A program made the position numbers and the translations under genes. Below, in pieces: positions 1 to 8,142 of a stretch of 64,000 nt of DNA. Source of the stretch: Albidovulum marisflavi (GTDB lineage Bacteria; Pseudomonadota; Alphaproteobacteria; Rhodobacterales; Rhodobacteraceae); contig NZ_JAOWKY010000001.1 of NCBI RefSeq assembly GCF_025751435.1, positions 790,001 through 854,000 of the forward strand, in the 5' to 3' direction. The notes below the pieces were generated by a model. The model searched no databases. It had not been told where the DNA came from and worked only from the letters and a program-made list of their open reading frames with translations. Position 1 is the first letter of the stretch; the number at the start of each line of letters is the position of its first letter.

Positions 1-556
<556 letters not shown>

Positions 557-631
557 TCCAGTAAAAGCTAGGCTCAGATCAAAAGCAGATACATGACTTG
601 GACAATCCCTGATTGTAGTGTTTCTTCCTCG

Positions 632-748
632 GTTTGGTGGTCATAGCGCGAGCAAAACACCCGATCCCTTCCCGAACTCGGAAGTTAAGTGCCGCCGCGC
701 CAATGGTACTGCGTCTCAAGACGTGGGAGAGTAGGTCACCGCCAAACC
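632..748 (+). rRNA. rrf: 5S ribosomal RNA
   Basis: About 117 nt with complementary ends (GTTTGGTGG at the start, CCGCCAAACC at the end) and the conserved internal stretch CCCGAACTCGGAAGTTAAG in loop A/B context. It lies 75 nt after the 23S end, as expected for the same operon. No initiator tRNA gene follows it before the terminator, although many alphaproteobacterial rrn operons carry one there. Confidence 0.95.
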
Positions 749-800
749 TAGAAAGAAACACAAAAAACTCTCATGACGATAAAGCGATAAAAAACCAAAT

Positions 801-832
801 AGCCCTCGGGACTTGTGCCCTGGGGCTTTTTT
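801..832 (+). terminator. Rho-independent terminator of the rRNA operon
   Basis: AGCCCTCGGG at 801-810 pairs with CCCTGGGGCT at 818-827, with one mismatch and one wobble, around a short loop. A run of six T follows. It is 53 nt downstream of 5S rRNA and in its orientation. Confidence 0.8.
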
Positions 833-887
833 GTTGCGAACAAACGCTGATATCGCTGAAGCAAGGCTCCCTGCAAGGTGATCCGAA

Positions 888-1020
888 CCCCAACTGTCTG
901 ACGCACGCCGCACGCGGGCCCTCTGGCGATACGACCACAGCAACGTCAGGCTGCATTCCCCACTGGGCAACAAGCGCCAGCAGAAGCGCGCCGTACGCTT
1001 GAACAATATGAGGGCTCCGC
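888..1020 (+). pseudogene. IS3-family transposase orfB, frameshifted C-terminal remnant
   Basis: Read from 900, the plus strand gives DARRTRALWRYDHSNVRLHS followed by PLGNK. After a shift by one base at about 972-974 it gives APAEARRTLEQYEGSA. Both parts resemble the consecutive C-terminal end of IS3-group OrfB integrases, where a tryptophan-tyrosine-asparagine-rich stretch is followed by a T-P-A-E-A-R-R motif and a short tail. A single base deletion between the halves explains the shift. Nothing of the upstream DDE catalytic domain is left. This is a decayed fragment, identified from family memory rather than a search. Confidence 0.6.
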
Positions 1021-1092
1021 GACCGGCGTCCCTTCCTCGCCCTGCGTTAGGATGAACGCCGTCTGGGCGTCCGAAAGCCTGCTCGCCTCCAT
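1015..1092 (-). pseudogene. IS3-family transposase orfA, N-terminal remnant
   Basis: On the minus strand an ATG at 1092-1090 begins a 26-residue stretch (MEASRLSDAQTAFILTQGEE, then GTPVAE) that resembles the first residues of IS3-group OrfA helix-turn-helix proteins. The similarity stops at about 1015, where the sequence runs into the oppositely oriented orfB remnant. The rest of OrfA (the second helix of the HTH and the leucine zipper) is missing. The two pieces therefore come from two copies or from a rearranged one. Confidence 0.55.
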
Positions 1093-1401
1093 GCTTTTCC
1101 GCTCTTCTCCCAGCCGGGAAAGCGGAGCGGAAAACTCCAGGTTCAAGCGACCCAGCTTCCGGGGGGCAGAGCAGAGCCTGTTACCGCGGATATCGCCGCA
1201 TCGGCCTCGCCTCCATCTGATCGGCCGCATCCGGGCTTACCTTGCAGGTTTCACTGCCAACATCGCCTGCGCCGCCCGCTGTTACATTGACCGCGATGGA
1301 CGCTGGGGCCTTGTGCACTCGGTTTGATCCAACGCGGCGCTTGAACACGCAACCTCAAAGACGCTAATCAGATGACAAGAGGATTAGAGCGAGGGGCGAA
1401 C

Positions 1402-2436
1402 GTGAGCGGCAACAATCCTGGTGAGCATCGTCGCACCCTGACGCTGCGCGACGTTTCCGAGGCCTCCGGTGTTTCCGAAATGACGGTCAGCCGTGTCCTA
1501 CGCAATCGAGGCGACGTGTCGGAAGCCACGCGGGAACGCGTTTTGGAAGCCGCCAAGCGGCTTGGTTACGTTCCCAACAAGATCGCCGGTGCGCTGGCGT
1601 CGCAGCGGGTCAACCTGATTGCCGTGATCATTCCGTCTCTGTCCAACCTGGTCTTCCCGGAAGTCCTGAGCGGCATTTCTCAAGAGCTTGAGGAGACCGG
1701 ACTTCAACCGGTCTTCGGCGTGACAAACTACTCTGCCGAACGCGAAGAACTCGTGCTTTACGAAATGCTCTCCTGGCGCCCCTCCGGCGTGATCATCGCC
1801 GGACTGGAGCATACGGCGGCCGCGCGGGCGATGCTGGAAAACGCCGGGATCCCGATTGTCGAGATCATGGACGTCGATGGTCCCGTCGTGGACTCGGTCG
1901 TGGGCATTTCCCACAAGCGCGCCGGATTGGAGATGGCAAGGGCGATCGTCAAGGCGGGCTATCGCAAGATCGCGTTCCTGGGCACCAAGATGCCGGACGA
2001 CCACCGCGCCCGCAAGCGGCTGGAAGGCTTCGAGGCAGGGTTGGCGGAGGCTGGCATCGAATTGGTCGAGCGGGAGTTCTATTCCGGCGGATCGGCGCTT
2101 CTGAAGGGGCGGGAGATGACTGCCGCCGTTCTGGCCCGGAACCCGGACGTGGATTTCCTTTACTATTCCAACGACATGATTGGCGCAGGGGGGCTGCTTT
2201 ACTGCCTCGACAGTGGAATCGATGTGCCCGAGCATGTCGGATTGGCTGGCTTCAACGGGGTTGAACTGCTTGACGGCCTGCCGCGCAAGCTGGCCACCAT
2301 GGACGCCTGCCGCCGGGAAATCGGCCGGCGCGCCGCGGCGATCATTGCCGGGCATAGCGAAAGCGGGTTGATCGGCGGCGAAAGGATCGAGCTCACGCCA
2401 GTGCTTGAGCTGGGCCACACCATCCGTAACCGCTAG
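1402..2436 (+). CDS. LacI-family transcriptional regulator
   Basis: About 344 residues. The N-terminus has a LacI-type helix-turn-helix (about residues 14-36: LTLRDVSEASGVSEMTVSRV) and a hinge helix near residue 60 (IAGALASQR). It is followed by a periplasmic-binding-protein-like effector domain. The overall sequence is closest in feel to gluconate-type repressors (GntR/IdnR branch), but the ligand cannot be read from the sequence and no sugar transport or catabolic gene is adjacent. I chose the GTG at 1402 because GAGGGG lies five bases upstream. An in-frame ATG at 1372 adds ten residues but has no ribosome-binding site. It converges on cobF with an 11-bp gap and probably has no role in the cobalamin cluster. 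Confidence 0.9.
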   Translation: MSGNNPGEHRRTLTLRDVSEASGVSEMTVSRVLRNRGDVSEATRERVLEAAKRLGYVPNKIAGALASQRVNLIAVIIPSLSNLVFPEVLSGISQELEETGLQPVFGVTNYSAEREELVLYEMLSWRPSGVIIAGLEHTAAARAMLENAGIPIVEIMDVDGPVVDSVVGISHKRAGLEMARAIVKAGYRKIAFLGTKMPDDHRARKRLEGFEAGLAEAGIELVEREFYSGGSALLKGREMTAAVLARNPDVDFLYYSNDMIGAGGLLYCLDSGIDVPEHVGLAGFNGVELLDGLPRKLATMDACRREIGRRAAAIIAGHSESGLIGGERIELTPVLELGHTIRNR

Positions 2437-2447
2437 CTGCGCGGCGC

Positions 2448-3197
2448 CTAACGGCGCAGGATGTAGATATCCATGATCCAACCGTGCCGGGCGCGCGCCT
2501 CTGCCCGCGTCTGAACGATCAGAGGGCCAGTGTCTTCAAGCGTGCCCGACAGGATTATCTGCTCGGCCATGCCAACGTAGGCGCCCCACCATATGCTGAT
2601 GCCCTGTGGATCCAGGGTCTGAAACGAACATTCGCCGTCCAGCATGATGGCGAGTGTATCCGCGTCGGCCCGCCATCCGTGGTCGCGCAACTGGCGACCG
2701 GTCGTTACCAGGAACGGCGCTCCGATCTCGTTGATCGGAATCGCATGTGCCGCCGTAAGCGCCTGAAGCGAGGTGATGCCCGGTATGACCGTCACCGTGA
2801 CAGGCAGGATGCGCCCGACCCGTTCGGCGATCCGTAACGTGCTGTCGTAAAGCGACGGGTCACCCCAGACCAGAAGGGCGACCCGCCCCTCTGTCCCGCA
2901 ATGCGTGCGGATGGTTTGTTCCCAGACCCCGGCGATGGCGTCATGCCAGTCGTCGACGCCGCCACGGTAGCTCGGGTTCGCGGCATCGCGGACCGGTAGG
3001 TCGAATTCGGCGATCGTCGTGCGCGGGTTGGTCAGAACCTGAGAGCAGATGGTGTGGCGCAGTTCTGCCAGGTCCGCCTTGTTGTCGCCCTTGCGCGGAA
3101 TCATGATCAGGTCGGCGGCATTCATCGATTTGATCGCCTGAAGCGTCAGGTGATCGGGATTGCCGGTGCCGATGCCGATGAGAAGAAGTTCGATCAT
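2448..3197 (-). CDS. cobF: Precorrin-6A synthase (deacetylating)
   Basis: 249 residues of the tetrapyrrole methylase fold. CobF methylates C-1 of precorrin-5 and removes the acetyl group, giving precorrin-6A, and is specific to the aerobic pathway. The S-adenosylmethionine-binding glycine motif (GIGTGNP) is at residues 8-14 and the conserved GDPSLYDS is at 112-119. The ATG at 3197 has GAGG five bases upstream. The open frame extends further upstream, but that part overlaps cbtA and has no family resemblance. It is the last gene of the riboswitch-headed unit cbtB-cbtA-cobF, away from the other cob methyltransferases. Confidence 0.93.
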   Translation of the reverse strand: MIELLLIGIGTGNPDHLTLQAIKSMNAADLIMIPRKGDNKADLAELRHTICSQVLTNPRTTIAEFDLPVRDAANPSYRGGVDDWHDAIAGVWEQTIRTHCGTEGRVALLVWGDPSLYDSTLRIAERVGRILPVTVTVIPGITSLQALTAAHAIPINEIGAPFLVTTGRQLRDHGWRADADTLAIMLDGECSFQTLDPQGISIWWGAYVGMAEQIILSGTLEDTGPLIVQTRAEARARHGWIMDIYILRR

Positions 3198-3224
3198 GTC
3201 CGCCTCAGGGCTTTTCTTGCAATT

Positions 3225-3252
3225 GACCTCGCGCAAGTAAATGCGCGAGGTC
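3225..3252 (-). other. Hairpin between cbtA and cobF
   Basis: GACCTCGCGC (3225-3234) is a perfect inverted copy of GCGCGAGGTC (3243-3252), separated by 8 nt, in the 79-bp gap between cbtA and cobF. No T run follows on the minus strand, so a plain intrinsic terminator is unlikely. It could be an RNA-processing or mRNA-stability element that separates expression of the transporter from cobF. Confidence 0.5.
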
Positions 3253-3276
3253 AGGTCGACAGTGCAACCAATGCGC

Positions 3277-4020
3277 TCAGACGCGGCCGCTGTTCCAGGC
3301 GCGAGCGCAAAGCCAGCCCAGGGCAGCCCAGCTTGCGAGACCGACGCCAAGTGCGCGGCTAGCGAACTCTGCCCCCAGCTCAGCTGGGGCCGAACCGAAG
3401 TACTCATCCAGATGCGGCGCGCCGATAACGTGCGGCGCCGCCAGAAGAACACCCGCTGCGACAGCTGCTGCCACGCTGCGCCCATAGGCAAGAAGCGCGA
3501 GTCCGCCGCCGGTCGCCACAACCGTACCCAGCCACCAGATTTGCCGCTGTGTGATGTCCGCGCCTACGGAGCCGGGAAGCTCGGGTGCCAGGCCCATTGC
3601 CGGTGCAAGCTGCAGGGCGACGAAGCCCGCCACACCCCAAAGAACGCCCTCGCGCGTGTCGATCTTGCGGCCCAGCTGTTCGGCAAGCGCGAACCCGGCA
3701 ACAAGCATCAGCCCGTAACCCGCATAGATCAGCCCGGTGAACAGAACGGTCAGCGCATTCCGGGTCAGCGCGGAATCACCGCCCTGTTCGCCGGCAGCGC
3801 CATCTACGTGGTCTTGGGAATGACCGTCATCGCCGTTATCGTCCGAATGGCCTTCCGCTGCAGGGGCATTGCCGGCCGTCTCAAAGTGGACGAGCGCGCC
3901 AGTTTCATATTTCTCACCCAGAAGGATCAGCTCCTGGATGAAAGCGAAATGCAGCAGAGCCGAAAACAGCCCCGCTGCAAAGCCGGCGACTAACCCGCCG
4001 ACAAACAGACGTTGAATCAT
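3277..4020 (-). CDS. cbtA: CbtA-family cobalt transporter subunit
   Basis: 247-residue integral membrane protein with several hydrophobic segments (first at about residues 7-26). A histidine- and aspartate-rich loop lies near residues 57-80 (including HSDDNGDDGHSQDH), a plausible metal-collecting segment. CbtA is the larger subunit of the B12-regulated CbtAB cobalt transporter predicted by comparative genomics in proteobacteria. It follows cbtB by 24 nt in the same transcript and is under the same B12 riboswitch, so cobalt uptake should be repressed when cobalamin is plentiful. Confidence 0.9.
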   Translation of the reverse strand: MIQRLFVGGLVAGFAAGLFSALLHFAFIQELILLGEKYETGALVHFETAGNAPAAEGHSDDNGDDGHSQDHVDGAAGEQGGDSALTRNALTVLFTGLIYAGYGLMLVAGFALAEQLGRKIDTREGVLWGVAGFVALQLAPAMGLAPELPGSVGADITQRQIWWLGTVVATGGGLALLAYGRSVAAAVAAGVLLAAPHVIGAPHLDEYFGSAPAELGAEFASRALGVGLASWAALGWLCARAWNSGRV

Positions 4021-4044
4021 GTGATCAGGTCTATCCGGCCCGCC

Positions 4045-4215
4045 TTAGTGGCAGGGGAAGCCCGTCGAGTGACGCATGTCATGCGCCGCATCGTGCAGCG
4101 TCGCGGACTGTGCATGACCGGCGAAGAAAATCACCGTTGCGCCAACCAGCGCGGCAAAGACGATCGAGGCAAGGGCGGTGCCGGTTTTGGCGGCGGTTTG
4201 GGTCATCGCGTTCAT
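4045..4215 (-). CDS. cbtB: CbtB-family cobalt transporter subunit
   Basis: 56 residues with one transmembrane helix (about 12-33) and a C-terminal histidine motif (HDAAHDMRHSTGFPCH), the CbtB signature proposed to bind cobalt. The ATG at 4215 is preceded by AAGGAG at a good distance. It is the first gene after the B12 riboswitch and is followed by cbtA, the standard order. Confidence 0.9.
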   Translation of the reverse strand: MNAMTQTAAKTGTALASIVFAALVGATVIFFAGHAQSATLHDAAHDMRHSTGFPCH

Positions 4216-4257
4216 TTCAATCTCCTTGGCCGTCACACCCGACGGCATTCGCGTTAC

Positions 4258-4470
4258 CATCCTGCATGGCCGGTCTCCTGACTCGCGGGTCACAGCCTGC
4301 TTTCCGCCTTCCCGATCGGGTTTCCCCGCCCAGTGGCACTCGGAAAGCCGCTCGCCGCTTACAGTCGCGGGGGCGGTTGGGGCTTTGGGTGCCGCCTTTG
4401 GTCCACCCTTCCCCATTCCCGTTTCAGTCCGGACGCTTCGCGCCGCATGGACACCATACAGCTTCCATCT
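4258..4470 (-). promoter_or_regulatory. Cobalamin (B12) riboswitch upstream of cbtB
   Basis: Read on the minus strand, the conserved elements appear in order: a GGGAA-containing 5' part, CCCCCGCGACTGTAAGCGG, the B12 box GCCACTG (plus strand 4331-4337), a GGGAAGGCGG segment and the closing CCGCGAGTCAGGAGACCGGCC (about 4269-4289). The ends of the aptamer are approximate. It lies 40-50 nt before the cbtB start, so it could mask the ribosome-binding site or end transcription when adenosylcobalamin binds. It controls cbtB-cbtA-cobF. Confidence 0.93.
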
Positions 4471-4581
4471 GCCCTTATACCCCGGCCGCGGTCAAGGTGG
4501 AATCGCGGCAAGTTGCTGCCAAAACGCGACCCCGGCCCATTCACGCGAAGATTGCCGCCCAGGCATGGCGCAAGGGTGCGC

Positions 4582-4908
4582 CTAACCGGGGATCCTTGCG
4601 ATTGCCTTGGTTCGCAGCGCCCCCAAGGGGCGGGCGTCGGCAAAGTTACCATCGGGCGATGAAAGGTACATCCGCGCGAAAATCAGCAGGTCGGGCAGAT
4701 CGGCTCCTGACACGTCTCCGAAGAGGTAAGCGGTCTTTCCCGGCGCGCGCACCGCCAGCGTCGGGGATCGGCTGCAGCCTGACATGCATTCCGTTCCGCG
4801 CACCGTGATCGGCAGGTGCGCGGCCCGGAACGCAGTCGCAAGCGTTGCGACAAGCTCGCCCTGGGCAGGACCGCAGGACATGCAGACGGTGACGGTCGTC
4901 CCCGTCAT
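4582..4908 (-). CDS. DUF1636 family metal-binding protein (copy 1)
   Basis: 108 residues with paired cysteines C9-x2-C12 and C41-x3-C45, resembling a small thioredoxin-fold ferredoxin. The function of the family is not established. Genes of this family recur near cobalt chelation and transport genes in alphaproteobacteria, which suggests metal or electron delivery for corrin metallation (inference). Its start overlaps the cobA stop by 4 nt. It is the last gene of the long cob run, just upstream of the second riboswitch. A paralogue sits at the other end of the same run, at 17587-17946. Confidence 0.85.
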   Translation of the reverse strand: MTGTTVTVCMSCGPAQGELVATLATAFRAAHLPITVRGTECMSGCSRSPTLAVRAPGKTAYLFGDVSGADLPDLLIFARMYLSSPDGNFADARPLGALRTKAIARIPG

Positions 4909-5627
4909 CCGGCTTCCGCCAGCGGACCGATCAGGATCAGTGCCGGGCCGTCCGACGCCTCTTGCGCGATCAGTTGCTCCATCGTCGCGACGGTCCCTCG
5001 GACGATCTTCTGTGCCGGGGTCGATACGCTTTCGGCCAGAAGCGCCGGGGTGTCCCAGGACAACCCCGCATCCGTCAGCCGACGCGCCAGTTCCGCGAAT
5101 GTGCGTTTGCCCATGAAGATCACGGTCGTCGCCGTCGGGTCGGCAAGGGCCGCGATGTTCATGTCTTCGGGCAGGGCGCCGGTGACGTCGTGGCCCGTTA
5201 CGAACTGAACCCGGCGCGCCGTCAGCCGACGCGTCAGCGGTATCCCCGCCGCCGCCGCCGCCGCCATGGCAGAGGTGACGCCCGGAATGATCTCGTATCC
5301 GACCCCGGCTTCGCGACAGGCGGTGATCTCTTCCTCGAGTCGGCCGAACATCCCGCTGTCACCGGACTTGAGCCGCACCACCTTCGCGCCCGAGGTCGCG
5401 TAATCGACCAGCAGGCGGCTGACGTGGTCCTGCTTGGGGGACGCGCGTCCGGCGCGCTTGCCGACCCCAACCAGATCCGCGCCATCGCGTGCATGGGACA
5501 GGATCGGGCCAGAGGACAGATCGTCGAACAGGACAGCGTCGGCGTTTTGCAGCCTGTTGACGGCCTTCAGCGTCAAAAGCTCCGGATCGCCCGGCCCGGA
5601 AGAGACGAAACTGACGAAACCCTTCAT
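4905..5627 (-). CDS. cobA: Uroporphyrinogen-III C-methyltransferase
   Basis: 240 residues, the stand-alone SUMT that methylates uroporphyrinogen III at C-2 and C-7 to precorrin-2, the entry to corrin synthesis. The S-adenosylmethionine-binding glycine loop SGPGDPELLT is at residues 10-19 and RLKSGDSGMFGR, the variant of the usual RLKGGDP motif, is at 85-96. There is no siroheme-synthase (CysG) N-terminal domain. It overlaps cobB upstream and the DUF1636 gene downstream by 4 nt each. Confidence 0.93.
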   Translation of the reverse strand: MKGFVSFVSSGPGDPELLTLKAVNRLQNADAVLFDDLSSGPILSHARDGADLVGVGKRAGRASPKQDHVSRLLVDYATSGAKVVRLKSGDSGMFGRLEEEITACREAGVGYEIIPGVTSAMAAAAAAGIPLTRRLTARRVQFVTGHDVTGALPEDMNIAALADPTATTVIFMGKRTFAELARRLTDAGLSWDTPALLAESVSTPAQKIVRGTVATMEQLIAQEASDGPALILIGPLAEAG

Positions 5628-6934
5628 GTGGCCTCCGCGATCAGGTGGAAGAACGTGCCCGTGGCCAGTCCGCGGCGCGACCCGGTTTCGGGCACTGCGG
5701 CGTCGTTCGCGTCCACAACCTGGGCCAGCGCCATATCCGGCTGTTCAACGATCGTCGAGTAGTGAAATTCATGGCCGCGCAACTGTGCGCCGACGGGATG
5801 TCCCGGTATTGGCGCGACAAGCCGCGCAGAGCGGTAGCCCAGGTGCATCTTGCGCTTCTCGAACGAAGTGACCAGGCCCAGAAGCCCCAGCATTTCGTGC
5901 CGTGTGCCCGATCTGTCGATGATCGCGGTCCCCATCGCCATGTAGCCGCCGCACTCGCCGTGGACGGGACGATTTTCCGCGAAGCGCCGCGTTGCGGCCC
6001 GGAACCGCGTTGCCGTGGCAAGGCGCGCGCCATGCAGCTCTGGGTAGCCACCCGGCAGCCAGCAGCAGTCGGCACTGTCGTCGGGCCCCTCGTCCGCGAG
6101 CGGAGAAAACGGCAGTATCTCGGCACCCGCCCTGCGCCATCCGTCCAGAAGATGCGGGTAGACGAAGGAAAACGCCTCGTCCCGCGCGAGCGCGATCCTT
6201 TGACCGGGCGGCACCGTCGCAGCCGGAGGCTGCGGCGCCAATCGGGTCTTGCCCGCGGCACGGCGCAGGGCGTCAAGGTCCAGATGCTGCGCGACGAACT
6301 CTGCCGCCTCGACCAAGATGCGGTTCAGTTCCGGCGTCTCTTCGGCCTGAACCAGGCCCAGGTGCCGCTCGGGCAGTTCTATCGTCGCGCGGCGGGGAAG
6401 GGCGCCGAACACGCGGATGCCCGCGGCATCGAGACCCGCCCTGACCAACGCCTCGTGCCGGGGGGAGGCGACCCGGTTCAAGACTACCCCGGCGACCGAT
6501 ACGTCCGGGCGCATCGTGGCAAAGCCAAGCGCCACCGCTGCTGCCGATTGCGCCTGGCCGGATACGTCAAGCACCAGGATGACCGGCCACCCGGTCAGGG
6601 CGGACAGATCGGCCGAAGCCCCGGTGCCGGATTCGCCTTTCACGGCCACCCCGTCGAAAAGCCCCATCGAGCCCTCGGCCAGAACAATGTCCGCACCCTC
6701 GGCCGCGGCGATCAGGCCCGCGATGCGGTCTTCGGCCATCGCCCAGGTGTCAAGGTTGACAGAATGCCGTCCGGAGGCCGCCCGGTGGAAAGCCGGATCA
6801 ATGTAGTCCGGCCCCGACTTGAACGGCTGGACGGTCAGGCCCTGCTGACGGAAAGCGCCCAGCAGACCCAGCATGACGGTCGTCTTGCCAGTGCCCGAGG
6901 CCGGTGCCGATATGATCAGCCCGTCAGAGATCAC
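5624..6934 (-). CDS. cobB: Hydrogenobyrinic acid a,c-diamide synthase
   Basis: 436 residues. CobB uses ATP and glutamine to amidate the a and c side chains of hydrogenobyrinic acid. The N-terminal dethiobiotin-synthetase-like ATPase domain has the P-loop APASGTGKTT at residues 10-19. The C-terminal class I glutamine amidotransferase domain has the catalytic cysteine in HGECGGYMAMG (near residue 328) and GGYPELHG before it. I chose the GTG at 6934, with AGGA five bases upstream; an ATG at 6970 would add 12 unrelated residues. Confidence 0.92.
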   Translation of the reverse strand: MISDGLIISAPASGTGKTTVMLGLLGAFRQQGLTVQPFKSGPDYIDPAFHRAASGRHSVNLDTWAMAEDRIAGLIAAAEGADIVLAEGSMGLFDGVAVKGESGTGASADLSALTGWPVILVLDVSGQAQSAAAVALGFATMRPDVSVAGVVLNRVASPRHEALVRAGLDAAGIRVFGALPRRATIELPERHLGLVQAEETPELNRILVEAAEFVAQHLDLDALRRAAGKTRLAPQPPAATVPPGQRIALARDEAFSFVYPHLLDGWRRAGAEILPFSPLADEGPDDSADCCWLPGGYPELHGARLATATRFRAATRRFAENRPVHGECGGYMAMGTAIIDRSGTRHEMLGLLGLVTSFEKRKMHLGYRSARLVAPIPGHPVGAQLRGHEFHYSTIVEQPDMALAQVVDANDAAVPETGSRRGLATGTFFHLIAEAT

Positions 6935-6997
6935 CGCGCGTCCTTTCCGTGTCGCCGCGCAACTGTGCACGGAGAAAAAAGATATGGCCCCTGCTGA

Positions 6998-7783
6998 TCA
7001 AGATCCGGTCTCCGGGAATCGCGGATGGGTGCCCACGGGCCGATAGCGGCGGTCGTAGTCTCCGGCGTACAGTCGGCTTTCGTCGAAGTCCTCGGCACCG
7101 ATCGAGCGACCGACAAAGATCAGCGCCGTGCGCTCCATCTCGGCGCCGACGGCGGTCTCCAGCGTCTCCAGTGTCGCCCTGACGATGCGCTGATCCGGCC
7201 AGCTTGCGCGCCAGATCACGGCGACGGGGCAATCCGCGCCGTAATGCGGCGAAAGCTCTGCCACCACGCGGTCAAGCACGTGCACGGACAGGTGGATCGC
7301 CAGAACGGCGCCGGTCCGTGCAAAGTTCTCAAGCGTCTCGCCTGCGGGCATGGAGGTCGCGCGCCCCGATGTCCGTGTCAGAACGACCGATTGCACCACG
7401 CCCGGCAACGTCAATTCGGCCCCCAGGGCTGCGGCCGCCGCCGCGAAGGAGGGCACGCCCGGCGTCACGTCGTAGGGAATGCCAAGCTCCCGCAGACGGC
7501 GAAGCTGCTCTCCCATCGCGGACCAGACCGAAAGGTCGCCCGAATGCAGGCGCGCCACGTCCTGCCCCTTGGCATGCGCGTCCGCGATCTCAGCGACGAT
7601 CTCGTCCAGCGACAGGGGCGCGGTGTTCACGATCCGCGCACCCGGGGGGCAATGGCCCAGAACCGCCTCGGGGACCAGCGAACCCGCGTATAGACAGACC
7701 GGACAGGACGCGATCAGGTCGCGCCCGCGTAGGGTCAGAAGGTCTGGCGCGCCCGGTCCGGCGCCGATGAAATGCACTGTCAT
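6998..7783 (-). CDS. cobM: Precorrin-4 C(11)-methyltransferase
   Basis: 261 residues of the tetrapyrrole methylase family, converting precorrin-4 to precorrin-5. The glycine loop [14 protein letters not shown] is near residue 7, SGDLSVW is in the middle and TPGVPSF follows it, as is typical for CobM/CbiF. The 63-nt gap to cobB is one of the few in this tightly packed run. Its start overlaps the cobE stop by 4 nt. Confidence 0.93.
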   Translation of the reverse strand: MTVHFIGAGPGAPDLLTLRGRDLIASCPVCLYAGSLVPEAVLGHCPPGARIVNTAPLSLDEIVAEIADAHAKGQDVARLHSGDLSVWSAMGEQLRRLRELGIPYDVTPGVPSFAAAAAALGAELTLPGVVQSVVLTRTSGRATSMPAGETLENFARTGAVLAIHLSVHVLDRVVAELSPHYGADCPVAVIWRASWPDQRIVRATLETLETAVGAEMERTALIFVGRSIGAEDFDESRLYAGDYDRRYRPVGTHPRFPETGS

Positions 7784-8142
7784 TCGTCTCTCCCGATTGC
7801 GATGGCGGCCGTGGCCAGCCCGTCGCCCGATACTACCCTTGGCCCCAGAAGCCGCGCCCCCGGACCGGCCGCAGCCAGCGCCGCAGCCTCTGCCAGCGAT
7901 CCCGTCCCGAAACGTTCGGCGACCCGCGCCGATGCGCCCAGCACCTCCTGCGCGCCAAGTTGCGCGCGCCCCACCGCCTGCACGGCCAGCCCGAGCCGCG
8001 CGGCTGCCGCGCAGAGGGCTGGCGCCCCGGCCTTTTCCTCGGCGGTGGCCAGCAGGTCAGCGCCGCCACCCGCACGCTGCACCGCGTCGATCAGTGACAA
8101 CTCTGTCGCCGCTTGCCGAAATCCAACGCCCGCAACCCTCAT
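7780..8142 (-). CDS. cobE: CobE / CbiG C-terminal-domain protein
   Basis: 120-residue small protein starting [20 protein letters not shown], matching the CobE family, which corresponds to the C-terminal domain of CbiG. CobE is known from the aerobic cluster of Pseudomonas denitrificans and has no assigned reaction in the oxygen-dependent route; tetrapyrrole binding has been suggested. It overlaps both neighbours, cobL and cobM, by 4 nt, so it is translationally coupled to methyltransferase genes. Confidence 0.88.
   Translation of the reverse strand: MRVAGVGFRQAATELSLIDAVQRAGGGADLLATAEEKAGAPALCAAAARLGLAVQAVGRAQLGAQEVLGASARVAERFGTGSLAEAAALAAAGPGARLLGPRVVSGDGLATAAIAIGRDE

Larger units (their letters stand above)
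833..1401. other. Intergenic region without an intact gene
   Basis: Apart from the two IS3-family transposase fragments (888-1092) I see no credible coding sequence here. Short open frames exist on both strands but have no recognisable start context or family. The stretch from 1093 to about 1370 has no feature I can name. It may contain the missing end of the insertion sequence and the promoter of the LacI-type regulator. Confidence 0.6.

Noticed and set aside
2448-3521. Longer cobF start at 3521
   Set aside because: The extra 108 residues overlap the end of cbtA, have no family resemblance, and the ATG at 3197 has a good ribosome-binding site.
3241-3993. A 250-codon plus-strand frame opposite cbtA
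   Set aside because: cbtA has family motifs and a riboswitch-linked partner; the opposite frame has none.
4909-4918. Possible separate promoter between DUF1636 copy 1 and cobA
   Set aside because: The genes overlap by 4 nt; no promoter elements are visible.
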